From an uncultured Actinomycetes bacterium (lineage in GTDB: Bacteria; Actinomycetota; Actinomycetes; Mycobacteriales; Nakamurellaceae): DNA of 64,000 nucleotides. The DNA lies in NCBI GenBank assembly GCA_937926105.1, contig CALANS010000028.1, forward strand, positions 62,001 to 126,000, read 5' to 3'. The first letter of the stretch is position 1. Every line of letters starts with the position of its first letter. Below, one piece after another: positions 49,662 to 59,064 of this stretch. The notes under the pieces are model-generated. The model made no database searches. It had not been told where the DNA came from and saw only the letters and a list, made by a program, of their open reading frames with translations. A program made the position numbers and the translations under genes.

Positions 49662-50879
49662 ATGAGCAAGATCAAGGTGACCGGGACCGTCGTCGAACTC
49701 GACGGCGACGAGATGACCAGGATCATCTGGCAGTTCATCAAGGACCGGTTGATCCTGCCCTACCTGGACGTCAACCTGGACTACTACGACCTGGGCATCG
49801 AACACCGGGACGCCACCGACGACCAGGTGACGATCGACGCCGCGGAGGCGATCAAGCGGCACGGCGTGGGGGTCAAGTGCGCCACCATCACCCCGGACGA
49901 GGCTCGGGTGGAGGAGTTCGGGCTGAAGAAGATGTGGCGCTCGCCCAACGGCACCATTCGCAACATCCTCGGCGGGGTCATCTTCCGCGAACCCATCGTC
50001 ATCTCCAACATCCCGCGGCTGGTGCCGGGCTGGACCAAGCCAATCGTCATCGGCCGGCACGCCTTCGGCGACCAGTACCGGGCCACCGACGTGAAGATCC
50101 CGTCGGGCGGCGCCGTCACCCTTACCTTTACTCCCGACGACGGCGGCAAGCCGATGGAACTCGAGGTCGTCCGGATGCCGGAGGACGGCGGGGTCGTGAT
50201 GGGCATGTACAACTTCAACAAGTCGATTGCCGACTTCGCCAGGGCCTCGTTCGAGTACGGCCTGCAGCGCGGCTACCCGGTGTACCTGTCCACCAAGAAC
50301 ACCATCCTCAAGGCCTACGATGGCGCCTTCAAGGACATCTTCGCGGAGGTCTTCGAGGCCGAGTACGCCGCGCGGTTCGCCGAGGCCGGCATCACCTACG
50401 AGCACCGGCTGATCGACGACATGGTCGCGTCCGCGCTGAAGTGGGAGGGCGGATACGTGTGGGCGTGCAAGAACTACGACGGTGACGTGCAGTCCGACAC
50501 GGTGGCACAGGGCTTCGGCTCGCTCGGCCTGATGACGTCCGTGCTGATGACCCCGGACGGCAAGACCGTCGAGGCCGAGGCGGCGCATGGCACGGTGACC
50601 CGGCACTACCGGCAGCACCAGGCCGGCAAGCCGACCTCCACCAACCCGATCGCGTCGATCTACGCCTGGACCGGCGGGCTCAAGCACCGCGGCAAGCTGG
50701 ACGGCGCCCCGGAGGTGACCGCCTTCGCCCAGACCCTGGAGCAGGTGATCATCTCCACGGTGGAGTCCGGGAAGATGACCAAGGACCTGGCGCTGCTGGT
50801 CGGCCCGGACCAGCCGTGGCAGACCACCGAGGAGTTCCTGGCCACCCTGGACGAGAACCTCAAGGCCGCCCTGGGCTGA
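49662..50879 (+). CDS. icd: NADP-dependent isocitrate dehydrogenase
   Basis: A 405-residue TCA-cycle enzyme of the eukaryotic-like homodimeric type ([36 protein letters not shown] with substrate Ser/Asn/Arg, DDMVASALK catalytic metal site, [12 protein letters not shown] for NADP). The ATG follows GGAGAGGATCG. Length matches IDH1/Icd1-type enzymes. Single-gene unit; supplies 2-oxoglutarate and NADPH. Confidence 0.97.
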   Translation: MSKIKVTGTVVELDGDEMTRIIWQFIKDRLILPYLDVNLDYYDLGIEHRDATDDQVTIDAAEAIKRHGVGVKCATITPDEARVEEFGLKKMWRSPNGTIRNILGGVIFREPIVISNIPRLVPGWTKPIVIGRHAFGDQYRATDVKIPSGGAVTLTFTPDDGGKPMELEVVRMPEDGGVVMGMYNFNKSIADFARASFEYGLQRGYPVYLSTKNTILKAYDGAFKDIFAEVFEAEYAARFAEAGITYEHRLIDDMVASALKWEGGYVWACKNYDGDVQSDTVAQGFGSLGLMTSVLMTPDGKTVEAEAAHGTVTRHYRQHQAGKPTSTNPIASIYAWTGGLKHRGKLDGAPEVTAFAQTLEQVIISTVESGKMTKDLALLVGPDQPWQTTEEFLATLDENLKAALG

Positions 50880-50956
50880 GCCCCCGGAAGATTGCCGTTC
50901 GTGGAGGATTCGCCGCGAAATCCGGGTGTCTGCCCCACAACTGGTGATCCCGCCGG

Positions 50957-51301
50957 TCACGGTCTCCGGTCGTAGTCGGCGGCGACGAATTTCGGCACCA
51001 CCATCCGCCACGCCTCCACCACGATCTCGCGCACCTCGTCGGGGGCAAGCGCTGCCAGCCGGGCCTGCACCCATGGGTAGCGCTCGTCCGCGCGCTCGGG
51101 TGGCCGGAATCGCTCGGGGTCGGACGCGACCAGCGCGTCCCGCTCCTCGCGTGGGTAGGCGAAGCCCAGCACGGTCTCGTCCCGGGACAGCGCGACGTAC
51201 ACGATCCCGCGCACTCGATACTTCAGCCGATCCCGGACGTAGGCCTCTTCCGAACGCGGCAGTGTTCGGGCGATCGCGCGAACGTCGTCCACGGTGGCCA
51301 C
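50957..51301 (-). CDS. MmcQ/YjbR family protein
   Basis: A 114-residue alpha/beta protein with the double-wing YjbR fold: TVDDVRAIARTLPRSEEAY, RDRLKYRVRGIVYVALSRDE, and a C-terminal EIVVEAWRMVVPKFVAADYD. GTG at 51301 is the family start. YjbR-like proteins bind DNA weakly or have unknown roles. Converges on icd. Confidence 0.82.
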   Translation of the reverse strand: MATVDDVRAIARTLPRSEEAYVRDRLKYRVRGIVYVALSRDETVLGFAYPREERDALVASDPERFRPPERADERYPWVQARLAALAPDEVREIVVEAWRMVVPKFVAADYDRRP

Positions 51302-51406
51302 GGGCGGAGCGTACCGCCGGACACGATGCGCGCGGATTTCGCCGCCTCGATATCCTGATCGACGATCAGGAGCCACGAACAGGCAAACATTCACGGGCGA
51401 GGGTCG

Positions 51407-51532
51407 ATGTTGCGCACGCTGGGCTGGCTGGCGGTCGCGCCGTTCGTCGTCGCCGACGTGGTGCTTGCCCGGGTCGACGGCAGGCTGTTCGCCAGCGATG
51501 AGGGGGGAGTCAGCTGGAAGACCGTCCCGTGA
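51407..51532 (+). CDS. small 41-aa membrane-type ORF coupled to the tyrosine phosphatase
   Basis: Encodes 41 residues with one N-terminal hydrophobic helix (LGWLAVAPFVVADVVLARV) and a short polar end (SDEGGVSWKTVP). GGGCGAGGG precedes the ATG, and the TGA overlaps the GTG of the phosphatase by four bases (GTGA). This spacing and coupling suggest it is translated. No family known to me. It could be a membrane partner of the phosphatase or a leader that controls its translation. Confidence 0.5.
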   Translation: MLRTLGWLAVAPFVVADVVLARVDGRLFASDEGGVSWKTVP

Positions 51533-52131
51533 CCTGCGCCCCATCGGCAGGCAACGACGCCGAGGCTCGGCCGGCCGGCCCGTGGCGGGTGCTGATGGTG
51601 TGCACGGCGAATCAGTGCCGCTCGCCGATGGCGCAGCTTCTGCTGGCTCGCGACCTGGTTGCCGCCGGCATCGGGGCCGACCGGGTGCAGGTGTCCAGCG
51701 CCGGCGTGCGAGCGTCCGCCGGAATTCCCGTCACACCACAAACAGCCCACCAGTTGTTGCAGCGCGGTATTGATCCCGCGCCAATCATGTCCAGTCCGCT
51801 GACCGACGAAATGGTACGGGATGCAAACATCGTCCTGACGGCGACGCGAAATCATCGGTCGCAAGTGCTCGAACGCGTTCCGCTCGCGCTGCGACGGACA
51901 TTCACCCTGCTGGAATTCGCCGCCATTGTTCGCGATTTCCAGCGGGCGGACGACGCGCAGGGCCTGACCGACTGGGTGCGCCGCGCCGCCGCTGCGCGCG
52001 CCGTCACCGCCGTCGCTGCGTACGACATCGACGATCCCGCTGGTGGTCCCGACGAGGGTTACGCGGAGGCCGCCGCCGTCATTGCGCAGGCGTGCCACGG
52101 CATCGCGGTGGCACTGATCGCGGCGGTATAG
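51529..52131 (+). CDS. low-molecular-weight protein-tyrosine phosphatase (Wzb-type)
   Basis: A 200-residue phosphatase. The P-loop CTANQCRS fits CX5R with the nucleophilic Cys near residue 25, and DIDDPAGG near residue 165 holds the general-acid Asp. A polar N-terminal extension of about 18 residues precedes WRVLMVCTANQCRSPMAQ. It converges on the BY-kinase gene, the classic opposing pair (Wzb/Wzc, PtpA/kinase) that controls exopolysaccharide polymerisation. Target presumably the tyrosine cluster of that kinase. Confidence 0.9.
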   Translation: MTCAPSAGNDAEARPAGPWRVLMVCTANQCRSPMAQLLLARDLVAAGIGADRVQVSSAGVRASAGIPVTPQTAHQLLQRGIDPAPIMSSPLTDEMVRDANIVLTATRNHRSQVLERVPLALRRTFTLLEFAAIVRDFQRADDAQGLTDWVRRAAAARAVTAVAAYDIDDPAGGPDEGYAEAAAVIAQACHGIAVALIAAV

Positions 52132-52143
52132 CCGCACCGGGGA

Positions 52144-52165
52144 CTATCGGATCACATCCGGATAG
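52144..52165. terminator. hairpin between the phosphatase and BY-kinase genes
   Basis: CTATCGGAT-CAC-ATCCGGATAG forms nine pairs with one bulged G in the 65-bp convergent gap; suitable as a shared terminator. Confidence 0.55.
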
Positions 52166-52195
52166 AGCCGGCACGAAGCGAATCGGAACCACCGG

Positions 52196-54148
52196 TCAAT
52201 CGGCGCGTCGACGCGGCTCGGGGCTGGCCTGCGCCGCCCAGTGACGCGGAGGTTCCGGTGCCGGCCCTGCCTTCCACGGCGGGCGGCCGATCTGGGGCTC
52301 GGACGTGGGGGTGACCGAGGCGTCGACATGCGGAGTCGCCTCGGATCGGGACGGCACGCCGGCCGGCGAGTGGCCCGTCGCAGCCGCTCTAGGTGGTGTC
52401 GGCGAAATTTGGCGCAGATTACGCTGAGTTACATCTGAATACTCAGAGTGATCCAGTCGGTGCGATGCCGACGCCATCGAGTGATTTTCGATAGCGGTTC
52501 GGACGGGTGCCGGAAATTGCGGACAAACCGTGGCGTGCAACGCAGAATCGGGCACTGCTGAAGCAGGCGACGCTGGCAAAGGCGACGCGTGCGAGGCGGG
52601 CCGAGTGGACCCCGTCCGCGACGCCGGCGGGCCCGAGGCGATAGGTCGGGTAGCGGGACGCGAGGTGGGTGTTGAGGAGGCGCCAGCGCGATCATCGTCA
52701 CCGTCGCGGCCGGAACCACCGGCCCGGCCTGGACCACCGGCCCGGCCGCGCCGGGCCGCCTGACGCCGCTCCTTGCGGGTGGGGGGCTCCGGCGCGTACC
52801 CGTAGCCGTAGCCATATCCGTAGCCGTACCCGCCCATGCCGCGGGTGGGCACGAAGTTGAGCACGGTGGCCAGCAGCGTCGCGTCGACCGCTGCGAGCCG
52901 CTGCGCCGCCTGGACAGCCTGGTCCCGGGTGGTCTTGCCGAACCGGACCAGCAGCAGCGCCCCATCGGACTGGGTGGCCACCACGGCCGCGTCCGTGACC
53001 GGCAGCAGCGGCGGCGCGTCGATGATCACCACCTCGTACCGCTGCCGCACTTGGTCGAGCAGCGCCTTCATCGCCTGGGACTGCAGTAGTTCGGCCGGGT
53101 TGGGGGGGATGCTGCCGCTGGTGATCACGTCCATACCGTGCTTGCCCCAGGGCTGAATCACGTCGTCCAGACCAGCCTTGCCGATCAGGAGCGTGGTCAG
53201 CCCGACCGCGGGTTCCAGGTTCAGGTACTGCGCCACCCGAGGCCGGCGTAGGTCGGCCTCCATCAGCAGGGTGCGCTGCCCGGCCTCGGCCAGGCTGACG
53301 GCCAGGTTGGCCGAGGTGGTGGACTTGCCCTCGCCGGGCACTGGAGAGGTGACAGTGAAGATCCTGGACGGCTTGTCGACGTCGAGGAACTGCAGGTTGG
53401 TGCGCAGCACTCTGAACGACTCGACGCGTTCCGAGTTGGCTTCGAGCTGGGAGACCAGCGGGCGCTTGGGGGCCAGCGGGTCGTAGTGGACGATCCCGAG
53501 CGTGGCCGCCCCGGTCAGCTCCTCCAGTGACGAGGTGGTCTTGATGGTGGTGTCCAACACCTCGCGCAGCACTGCAATGCCGAAACCGACCAGCATCCCC
53601 AGGATCCCGCCCAGCCCCAGGTTCAGCTTGGGCCTGGGGGAGACGGCCTGGTCGGGCAGCGGGGCGGAGTCGACGATGGTGGCCTTGATGGGTGCCTGAC
53701 CGGCGGGAGTGTCGCCCTCCAGGGTGGGCACGTACGCGCTGAACACCTCGGCGGTGGTCTGGGACAGCTGCTGCGCCCGGGCGGGACTGGCGTCCGTGAC
53801 GGTGATCTCGAGGATCACCGTATTGGTGACGGCGGTCGCGGTGATCTGGTCGATCAGATCGGTGGGGGTTTCGGTGAGGCGCAGCTTCTTGATCACCATC
53901 TGCGCGATGGCGTTGCCGGTGATCAGACTGGCGTAGGAGGTCACGCGGTCGGAGGAGAACTGGCTGCCCTGCAGAGCGTTGAAGTCGGAACTGTTGGCCG
54001 GAGTGGAGACGAACAGCCGCGTAGTGGAGGCGTACATGGGTGTCGATGCGACCGTGATGCCCGCGCCGCCCCCGATGCCGAGCAGCAGGAATACCAGAAT
54101 CAGCAGCCAACTGCGGCGCAGGATGCGCAGGTAGTCCCGCAGTTCCAC
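52196..54148 (-). CDS. polysaccharide co-polymerase / BY-type tyrosine autokinase (Wzz-Wzc)
   Basis: A 650-residue membrane kinase. TM1 at about 13-35, a periplasmic Wzz domain, TM2 near 178-198 (GGILGMLVGFGIAVL), then the kinase: Walker A PVPGEGKSTT, A-prime LMEADLRRP, Walker B VVIIDAPPLL. A run of six Gly-Tyr steps near residues 436-448 (GYGYGYGYGYGY) is the autophosphorylation cluster. Unusually about 200 residues follow it, Arg/Gly-rich then Pro/Ala/Ser-rich, whereas the Tyr cluster normally ends such proteins. The ATG at 54148 follows GAGGGAGC. It regulates chain length and export of the glycan made by the neighbouring genes. Confidence 0.92.
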   Translation of the reverse strand: MELRDYLRILRRSWLLILVFLLLGIGGGAGITVASTPMYASTTRLFVSTPANSSDFNALQGSQFSSDRVTSYASLITGNAIAQMVIKKLRLTETPTDLIDQITATAVTNTVILEITVTDASPARAQQLSQTTAEVFSAYVPTLEGDTPAGQAPIKATIVDSAPLPDQAVSPRPKLNLGLGGILGMLVGFGIAVLREVLDTTIKTTSSLEELTGAATLGIVHYDPLAPKRPLVSQLEANSERVESFRVLRTNLQFLDVDKPSRIFTVTSPVPGEGKSTTSANLAVSLAEAGQRTLLMEADLRRPRVAQYLNLEPAVGLTTLLIGKAGLDDVIQPWGKHGMDVITSGSIPPNPAELLQSQAMKALLDQVRQRYEVVIIDAPPLLPVTDAAVVATQSDGALLLVRFGKTTRDQAVQAAQRLAAVDATLLATVLNFVPTRGMGGYGYGYGYGYGYAPEPPTRKERRQAARRGRAGGPGRAGGSGRDGDDDRAGASSTPTSRPATRPIASGPPASRTGSTRPASHASPLPASPASAVPDSALHATVCPQFPAPVRTAIENHSMASASHRLDHSEYSDVTQRNLRQISPTPPRAAATGHSPAGVPSRSEATPHVDASVTPTSEPQIGRPPWKAGPAPEPPRHWAAQASPEPRRRAD

Positions 54149-54238
54149 GCGTGCTCCCTCGGATGTCGGTTACGTGCGTTCGGTCTCCTACGGCGAGCGC
54201 AGACCGCAGGGCTGACGCGCTGATGAAGACTCAGCGAC

Positions 54239-54278
54239 CACGGTGCGGGCCAGGGCTAGGAGCCCGGCCCGCACCGTG
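54239..54278 (-). terminator. strong hairpin after the sortase-type surface protein
   Basis: CACGGTGCGGGCC and GGCCCGCACCGTG (13-base arms) with an inner GGGCT/AGCCC pair and one unpaired A give an 18-pair stem with a three-base loop. Placed 41 bp after the stop of the minus-strand gene at 54319 and 91 bp before the kinase start. Confidence 0.8.
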
Positions 54279-54318
54279 ATCTTTCCTGTGGTGATTGATC
54301 GCTCGCCTCGGCGCCGCC

Positions 54319-54888
54319 TCAGGAGGCGCGCCGCCGGCTAACGCCGAGCCAGAGCAGCCCGCCGCCAATGATGATCGCCAGCAGCCCGCCGAGAGCGCCG
54401 AACACGATCATCGACTGGTTGGTACCGGTATATGACAAGCCGCCGTTACCGCCGGCCTCGCCGGGGGCGACCGCGGCGCCACTGCCGGTGCTCTCGGCGG
54501 CGGTGACGGTGACGATAACGGTGACGGACCTTCCGCTGGTCTGGCCGGTCGCGGTGATGGCGTGCTGGCCGACGGCGTTGAGGGTAACGGTGGCGCTGAA
54601 CGATCCGCTGGCGTCGGCGGTGACCGTGGTGAGAGTGGAAGCGGCGACGAACGCGCCGCCGGTCGCGCGCAGCCCGGAGCCTGCGGCGCGCACTTCGTCG
54701 GAGATCACGATGCTCTCGTTGGCGTCGAATCCGTCGCCACTGAGAGTAACCGAGCCACCGGCCGTCACAGAGGTCGAACTCACCGTGAGGGCCGGGCTCG
54801 CCGGCGGGTATGGCGCCGCCACGGCGGCCGTTGCAGACGTAACGAACAGCGCAGCAACCATGGCTCCGAAGAGAGCAACGCGTCGCAT
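54319..54888 (-). CDS. secreted Thr/Ser-rich surface protein with LSYTG sortase-like signal
   Basis: A 189-residue exported protein. The signal peptide (RRVALFGAMVAALFVTSATAAVAA) is followed by a beta-rich Ig/cadherin-like domain (LTVSSTSVTAGGSVTLSGDG, then SGSFSATVTLNAVGQHAITA) and a C-terminal LSYTG, a hydrophobic helix and RRRAS, the layout of a sortase substrate (LPXTG/LAXTG class). ATG at 54888 was chosen for the signal; a GTG nearby is possible. It may be a wall-attached protein related to the adjacent capsule genes. No sortase gene lies in the window. Confidence 0.78.
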   Translation of the reverse strand: MRRVALFGAMVAALFVTSATAAVAAPYPPASPALTVSSTSVTAGGSVTLSGDGFDANESIVISDEVRAAGSGLRATGGAFVAASTLTTVTADASGSFSATVTLNAVGQHAITATGQTSGRSVTVIVTVTAAESTGSGAAVAPGEAGGNGGLSYTGTNQSMIVFGALGGLLAIIIGGGLLWLGVSRRRAS

Positions 54889-55186
54889 CACCGAGGTACC
54901 CACCTTCCGTATTGACGGAATGACTGTCCCACAGCAGGAATCCACACAGCACCCTAACGCACGCGTGGATCCGGGACGACCGAACCGAGTCAGCGCTCAA
55001 GAGCGTGCGGTGTTTGCGAATGCGTCCGAACGGGTGACGACTCCGTAAAAATGGTGGTACGACCGCCGGGACCTGAGCAATCCACCAACTTGACCGACGA
55101 TCACGGAGAGTCAATCATCAGAGCGGATCGGAAGAGCCGTTGACCCGGGACAGCGCTCGCGCTTGGAGCGGAATCGAGAGGTAGGC

Positions 55187-56695
55187 ATGTCCCAGTTAAT
55201 CGATCTCGGCGCACAGAACGCGGCGGTAACAGTCAAGCCGACGGTCGCTCTCAGTCCGCCAGCGTCGAGGTCTGAGCGGCTTGTTGACTGGCGCACTCGG
55301 TATCGGCGTCGGATCGTGGTCAGCGACATCGTCGTGATTGCGATCGCAGTAGCGGGCGGTCAACTATTGCGATTCGGCGGCGACAACAGCAGTGTCTCCG
55401 GTTTGGAGTTGAACCTCTCCTACACGGCTTTGTCGGCGATTATCGCCGCATGCTGGGTCCTTGCATTAGCTCTCGGGAGCGCCTGGCATCGCAAGATCTT
55501 GGGAAGTGGTGCGCCTGCATACGCGCGAGTCGCGAAGGCATCGTTTGCGGTCTTCGGATTGCTTGCTGTGGTGTCCTACTTGGGCAAGCTCGAGATCGCC
55601 CGCGGCTACGTCGCCATCGCCGTTCCATTGGGTACAGCCGCCCTCCTATGTGCGCGCGTATCCTGGCGTGCCTGGCTCTGGCGCCGGCGGCGGCGCGGTG
55701 ATATGACCAGCAGAACCATTGTCGTCGGAGGCGCTAGCACCGCTACTGCATTAGCGAAGCAACTCGACGATGAGCCATTAGCCGGCTACCAGGTCGTCGG
55801 TCTATGTTTGCCCGCCGGCGATACCCCAACGACGATTGCAGGATTCGCTGTCGTTGGGTCATTCGACAATGTGATTAGTGCGGCCCATCGCCTGAACGCT
55901 TCATCGATCGCGATTGCAAAAACGGACCTGTTTCCACCCGCCAAAGTTCGCCGACTTGCATGGAGTTTGGAGCACACCGGCCTGGATCTCGTGATAGCGC
56001 CAATGCTCACCGATATTACCGGCCCACGAATTCACGCCGAGCCAGTACCGGGCTTGCCGCTCGTGCACATGGAACGGCCTCGGCTTCGGGGGCCGCAACT
56101 TTGGCTAAAGACGGCATTCGACATCTTTTCGGCGGCTGTCGGCCTGGTCCTATTGTCTCCGCTGATTCTTGCTGTCGCTCTTGCGATCAAACTGGACGAC
56201 GGCGGGCCGGTATTTTTTAGACAGGAGCGCGTCGGGATTGCCCAGAGTCGATTTTGCATCTGGAAGTTTCGCACCATGGTGCCAGGTGCCGAATTGCTGA
56301 AAGCAAAGGAGCGGCGCTCGGCCAGACAAGAGTGCTCTCCATTCTTCAAGGCCGCTGAAGACTCGCGCGTAACGCGGCTCGGTCGAATCCTCAGACGTAC
56401 CAGTATCGACGAACTGCCCCAGCTAATTAACGTCTTGCAGCTACAAATGAGCGTTGTGGGGCCGCGCCCCCTTGTTCCCGGGGAAGGTAGCGAATTCGAC
56501 CAGTATGTAACTCGACGAGCCTTGGTTAAGCCGGGACTCACGGGACTCTGGCAGATCTCGGGGCGATCTCAGGTGACTGGAGACCAACGTGCAAGAATGG
56601 ACTTGCTCTACGTCGAAAATTGGTCATTGCTGGGGGACCTAACTATCGTGGCGCGGACGATTAGCGCCGTACTGGTTGGTAGGGGAGCACGTTAG
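55187..56695 (+). CDS. polyprenyl glycosylphosphotransferase (initiates exopolysaccharide repeat unit)
   Basis: A 502-residue enzyme that moves sugar-1-phosphate to undecaprenyl phosphate. N-terminal helices (about four, to residue 170) and a nucleotide-binding-like middle domain (TIVVGGASTATALAKQLDDE) precede the catalytic C-terminus ([84 protein letters not shown]). The ATG at 55187 follows GAGAGGTAGGC. A TTGACC hexamer stands at 55090-55095. From here codons become noticeably AT-richer. First gene of the glycan cassette. Confidence 0.92.
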   Translation: MSQLIDLGAQNAAVTVKPTVALSPPASRSERLVDWRTRYRRRIVVSDIVVIAIAVAGGQLLRFGGDNSSVSGLELNLSYTALSAIIAACWVLALALGSAWHRKILGSGAPAYARVAKASFAVFGLLAVVSYLGKLEIARGYVAIAVPLGTAALLCARVSWRAWLWRRRRRGDMTSRTIVVGGASTATALAKQLDDEPLAGYQVVGLCLPAGDTPTTIAGFAVVGSFDNVISAAHRLNASSIAIAKTDLFPPAKVRRLAWSLEHTGLDLVIAPMLTDITGPRIHAEPVPGLPLVHMERPRLRGPQLWLKTAFDIFSAAVGLVLLSPLILAVALAIKLDDGGPVFFRQERVGIAQSRFCIWKFRTMVPGAELLKAKERRSARQECSPFFKAAEDSRVTRLGRILRRTSIDELPQLINVLQLQMSVVGPRPLVPGEGSEFDQYVTRRALVKPGLTGLWQISGRSQVTGDQRARMDLLYVENWSLLGDLTIVARTISAVLVGRGAR

Positions 56696-56698
56696 CGA

Positions 56699-58138
56699 AT
56701 GCATTCCAACCTGCTGGCGCGGCGCAATAGTAGAATGGACCGTCCGCTGAACACGGATATCTCGTTTTACGAGCGGCGCGGTGGCGAAAGAAATCAGGGA
56801 ACGACGACTGCTGGTCTGATATCCGTCGCACTCCTGATCGGCCAAAATTTCAGCGGCCTCAGTATCGTGCCGACCGTCGCTATCATGGTCAGTATTCTAT
56901 TGGCACTGGTCTCCGTTCTGGGAAACTTGCATATACATAAGGTAGCGGCATACGCAATCCCGTTTATGGCCGTCTGGCTTGTGATGCAGGTAGTCGCGCA
57001 CACCGGCCCGCTTTTCGGCGAACCGATCTTGGGGTGGATTAATGACGATGGACGCGCGATAGTAGCCCTATTACCAGTCTTTGTGCTCGCATGCACCCGG
57101 CCCAATGGAGCAGACCGACGACTTTTCGTCAGAGTTCTGGTGCTGCTCGTATGGTTTAACGTCAGTGTCTTCGCCTTGGCGACACTCCATGTGATTCATG
57201 ATCCAGGAATAATATTTCGAGGCAACTACTTCGGGCTCACCTCATCGCACCACGCTGCCGGCTTCCTAGCCGGCGCGGCCTTCCTGGTGGTCGGGTTTAG
57301 GTGGATCACCACGAGGTCAGCAGTCGACGTCATCAGCGCGGCGGCGTCTTTGGTAATCATTCTCGCGTCCGGCTCACGCAGCACAATCCTCGGGATCGCC
57401 CTTGCTGTTATTTGGTACGGATTGACCTCAGGAAAGATTCGCGCAGTCTTGCGCACATCAATTGCCCTCGCGATTGGCGCAGCAGCTTCTCTGGCACTAA
57501 GCCCGCGAATCCTGGACACCGTTCGCTTTCTGGTGACGGACTCCGCGGGGAATGTTTGGGACGTATTTGCGCGCGGTATGCAGCAGCCCCACCTGACCAT
57601 AGTAGCCGAAGTTGCGGGTCAACAACTTCCAGGTTACGCGGCGAACATTGTGGATAGATTTTGGATCTGGGGGTTTGCAGTCGGCTCTTGGTTGCGCAGC
57701 CCTCTTGTTGGCATCGGTACCGGTCGAATAAACGACTATGATCTCCATTACTCAGGGATCCCCGGCCTGGTTTATGTTGCGAACCATGGCGTGACCATGC
57801 CTAACGCGGTCATTGACGCCCATAATCAGTTCCTTAATGTGTTGGCTGAAAATGGCATCGTTGGATTGGTAACTATGCTGATGATTTGGATTGTCTTGTA
57901 TCGGCAGATAACAAGGGAATCTGGGCAGCCGATTTGGCAAGTGACGAGTGCGAAGTTGATGGTTCCCTATGCGTTTGGCACTGCTTTGACGGGCGCGACA
58001 CTCGTATCGCCTGCACTGACGTTTGTCGCCTTAGTATGGCCCGTGCTCATCGCCGTGCGCCCAACGCAGTCATCGGGCCGATCAGGCGCTAGCGGGTCGC
58101 AGATCGGTCCCTTAGCGAGTCGGAGTATTGGAAAATGA
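56699..58138 (+). CDS. O-antigen ligase/polymerase-like (Wzy-type) membrane protein
   Basis: A 479-residue protein with about 11-12 helices. A large extracytoplasmic loop (about residues 290-370) ends in DAHNQFLNVLAENGIVGL, the Wzy/WaaL hallmark (H-N-x-F-L-x-x-x-x-E-x-G). ATG at 56699 is four bases after the upstream stop and GGTAGGGGAG lies inside that gene; an ATG at 56735 is possible. Polymerises or transfers lipid-linked repeats outside the membrane. AT-rich codon use. Confidence 0.85.
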   Translation: MHSNLLARRNSRMDRPLNTDISFYERRGGERNQGTTTAGLISVALLIGQNFSGLSIVPTVAIMVSILLALVSVLGNLHIHKVAAYAIPFMAVWLVMQVVAHTGPLFGEPILGWINDDGRAIVALLPVFVLACTRPNGADRRLFVRVLVLLVWFNVSVFALATLHVIHDPGIIFRGNYFGLTSSHHAAGFLAGAAFLVVGFRWITTRSAVDVISAAASLVIILASGSRSTILGIALAVIWYGLTSGKIRAVLRTSIALAIGAAASLALSPRILDTVRFLVTDSAGNVWDVFARGMQQPHLTIVAEVAGQQLPGYAANIVDRFWIWGFAVGSWLRSPLVGIGTGRINDYDLHYSGIPGLVYVANHGVTMPNAVIDAHNQFLNVLAENGIVGLVTMLMIWIVLYRQITRESGQPIWQVTSAKLMVPYAFGTALTGATLVSPALTFVALVWPVLIAVRPTQSSGRSGASGSQIGPLASRSIGK

Positions 58139-59043
58139 CTGCAATGGCAGGAGAGCGGGGCCCGGATCTTGTGATTGCCGGTGCGGCTCGTAGCGGAACG
58201 ACTATGTTGGCAAGCCTATTGGCGCGCCACCCGAACGTGGTTCTCCCGAGAATAAAGGAGCCCAACTTCTTTTCGTCAAACTATGCCAACGGCTTTGGTT
58301 GGTATCTGGGACTATTTGAGCGCCCTGCGGGGGGTGGCCTCCTCGTTGATGCGAGCACCCAGTACACGTTTCCGCGGTTCATGCACCGGTCATTCGAGCG
58401 GTTATGCGCGTGCTCAGATCCCTTTGTCGTCTATGTGGTAAGAGAGCCAATCGAACGTGCCTTCTCGCACTTTGTACGCACACGCTTTTACGAAGATGCC
58501 AATCGTTACGGCTCATTTTCCGAAGCGCTGTCTCGAGACTCTGACATTTTGGGTGCAAGCAAGTACGACGAAATCCTGGAGTGCCTCGGCGGAGCATTGC
58601 AGGAGGATCGCCTTCTAATCGTGCCGTTTGAGCTTATAACTCGGAACCGCTCATCGGCATTTGAGACTGTGATGCAATGGGCGGGGATTGATACGGAAGA
58701 TGCCGTGGCTGAGGACAGCGCGGAGATTCTGTTTCAAAATGAATCGGCCGTCATCAAGAACAAGTTAGCAAAATTGGGATTCAAGTATCTTCGCGATACT
58801 CGCCTGTATCCCCGCATCCGCAGCATCATTGGGCCAGAGAGGGTAAGAAGGATTCGCGCTCGCATCACAACTTCTGACGGCATACCGACTTTGAAGGAGG
58901 GCTTGACCAGCTGCTCTCGAATACAACGCGATGAGTTGGCGACGGTCAGTGACCTAAGTCGCCACGCAGTTGCCTCCTGGCTGGAAGCTCAGGACGAGCG
59001 CCTAGGGCTCAGTCTTAGTCAGCACTGTTCGTGGACTCGGTAA
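58135..59043 (+). CDS. sulfotransferase
   Basis: A 302-residue cytosolic PAPS-dependent enzyme. The 5-prime phosphosulfate loop GAARSGTTML is at about residues 15-24 and the 3-prime phosphate site VVREPIERAFSHF near 100-112. ATGA overlap with the polymerase gene. It would add sulfate to the glycan or its lipid intermediate, a less usual decoration for actinobacterial exopolysaccharide. No PAPS synthesis genes are in the window. Confidence 0.88.
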   Translation: MTAMAGERGPDLVIAGAARSGTTMLASLLARHPNVVLPRIKEPNFFSSNYANGFGWYLGLFERPAGGGLLVDASTQYTFPRFMHRSFERLCACSDPFVVYVVREPIERAFSHFVRTRFYEDANRYGSFSEALSRDSDILGASKYDEILECLGGALQEDRLLIVPFELITRNRSSAFETVMQWAGIDTEDAVAEDSAEILFQNESAVIKNKLAKLGFKYLRDTRLYPRIRSIIGPERVRRIRARITTSDGIPTLKEGLTSCSRIQRDELATVSDLSRHAVASWLEAQDERLGLSLSQHCSWTR

Positions 59044-59064
59044 GCAGGATTGCGAGAATCGGAT

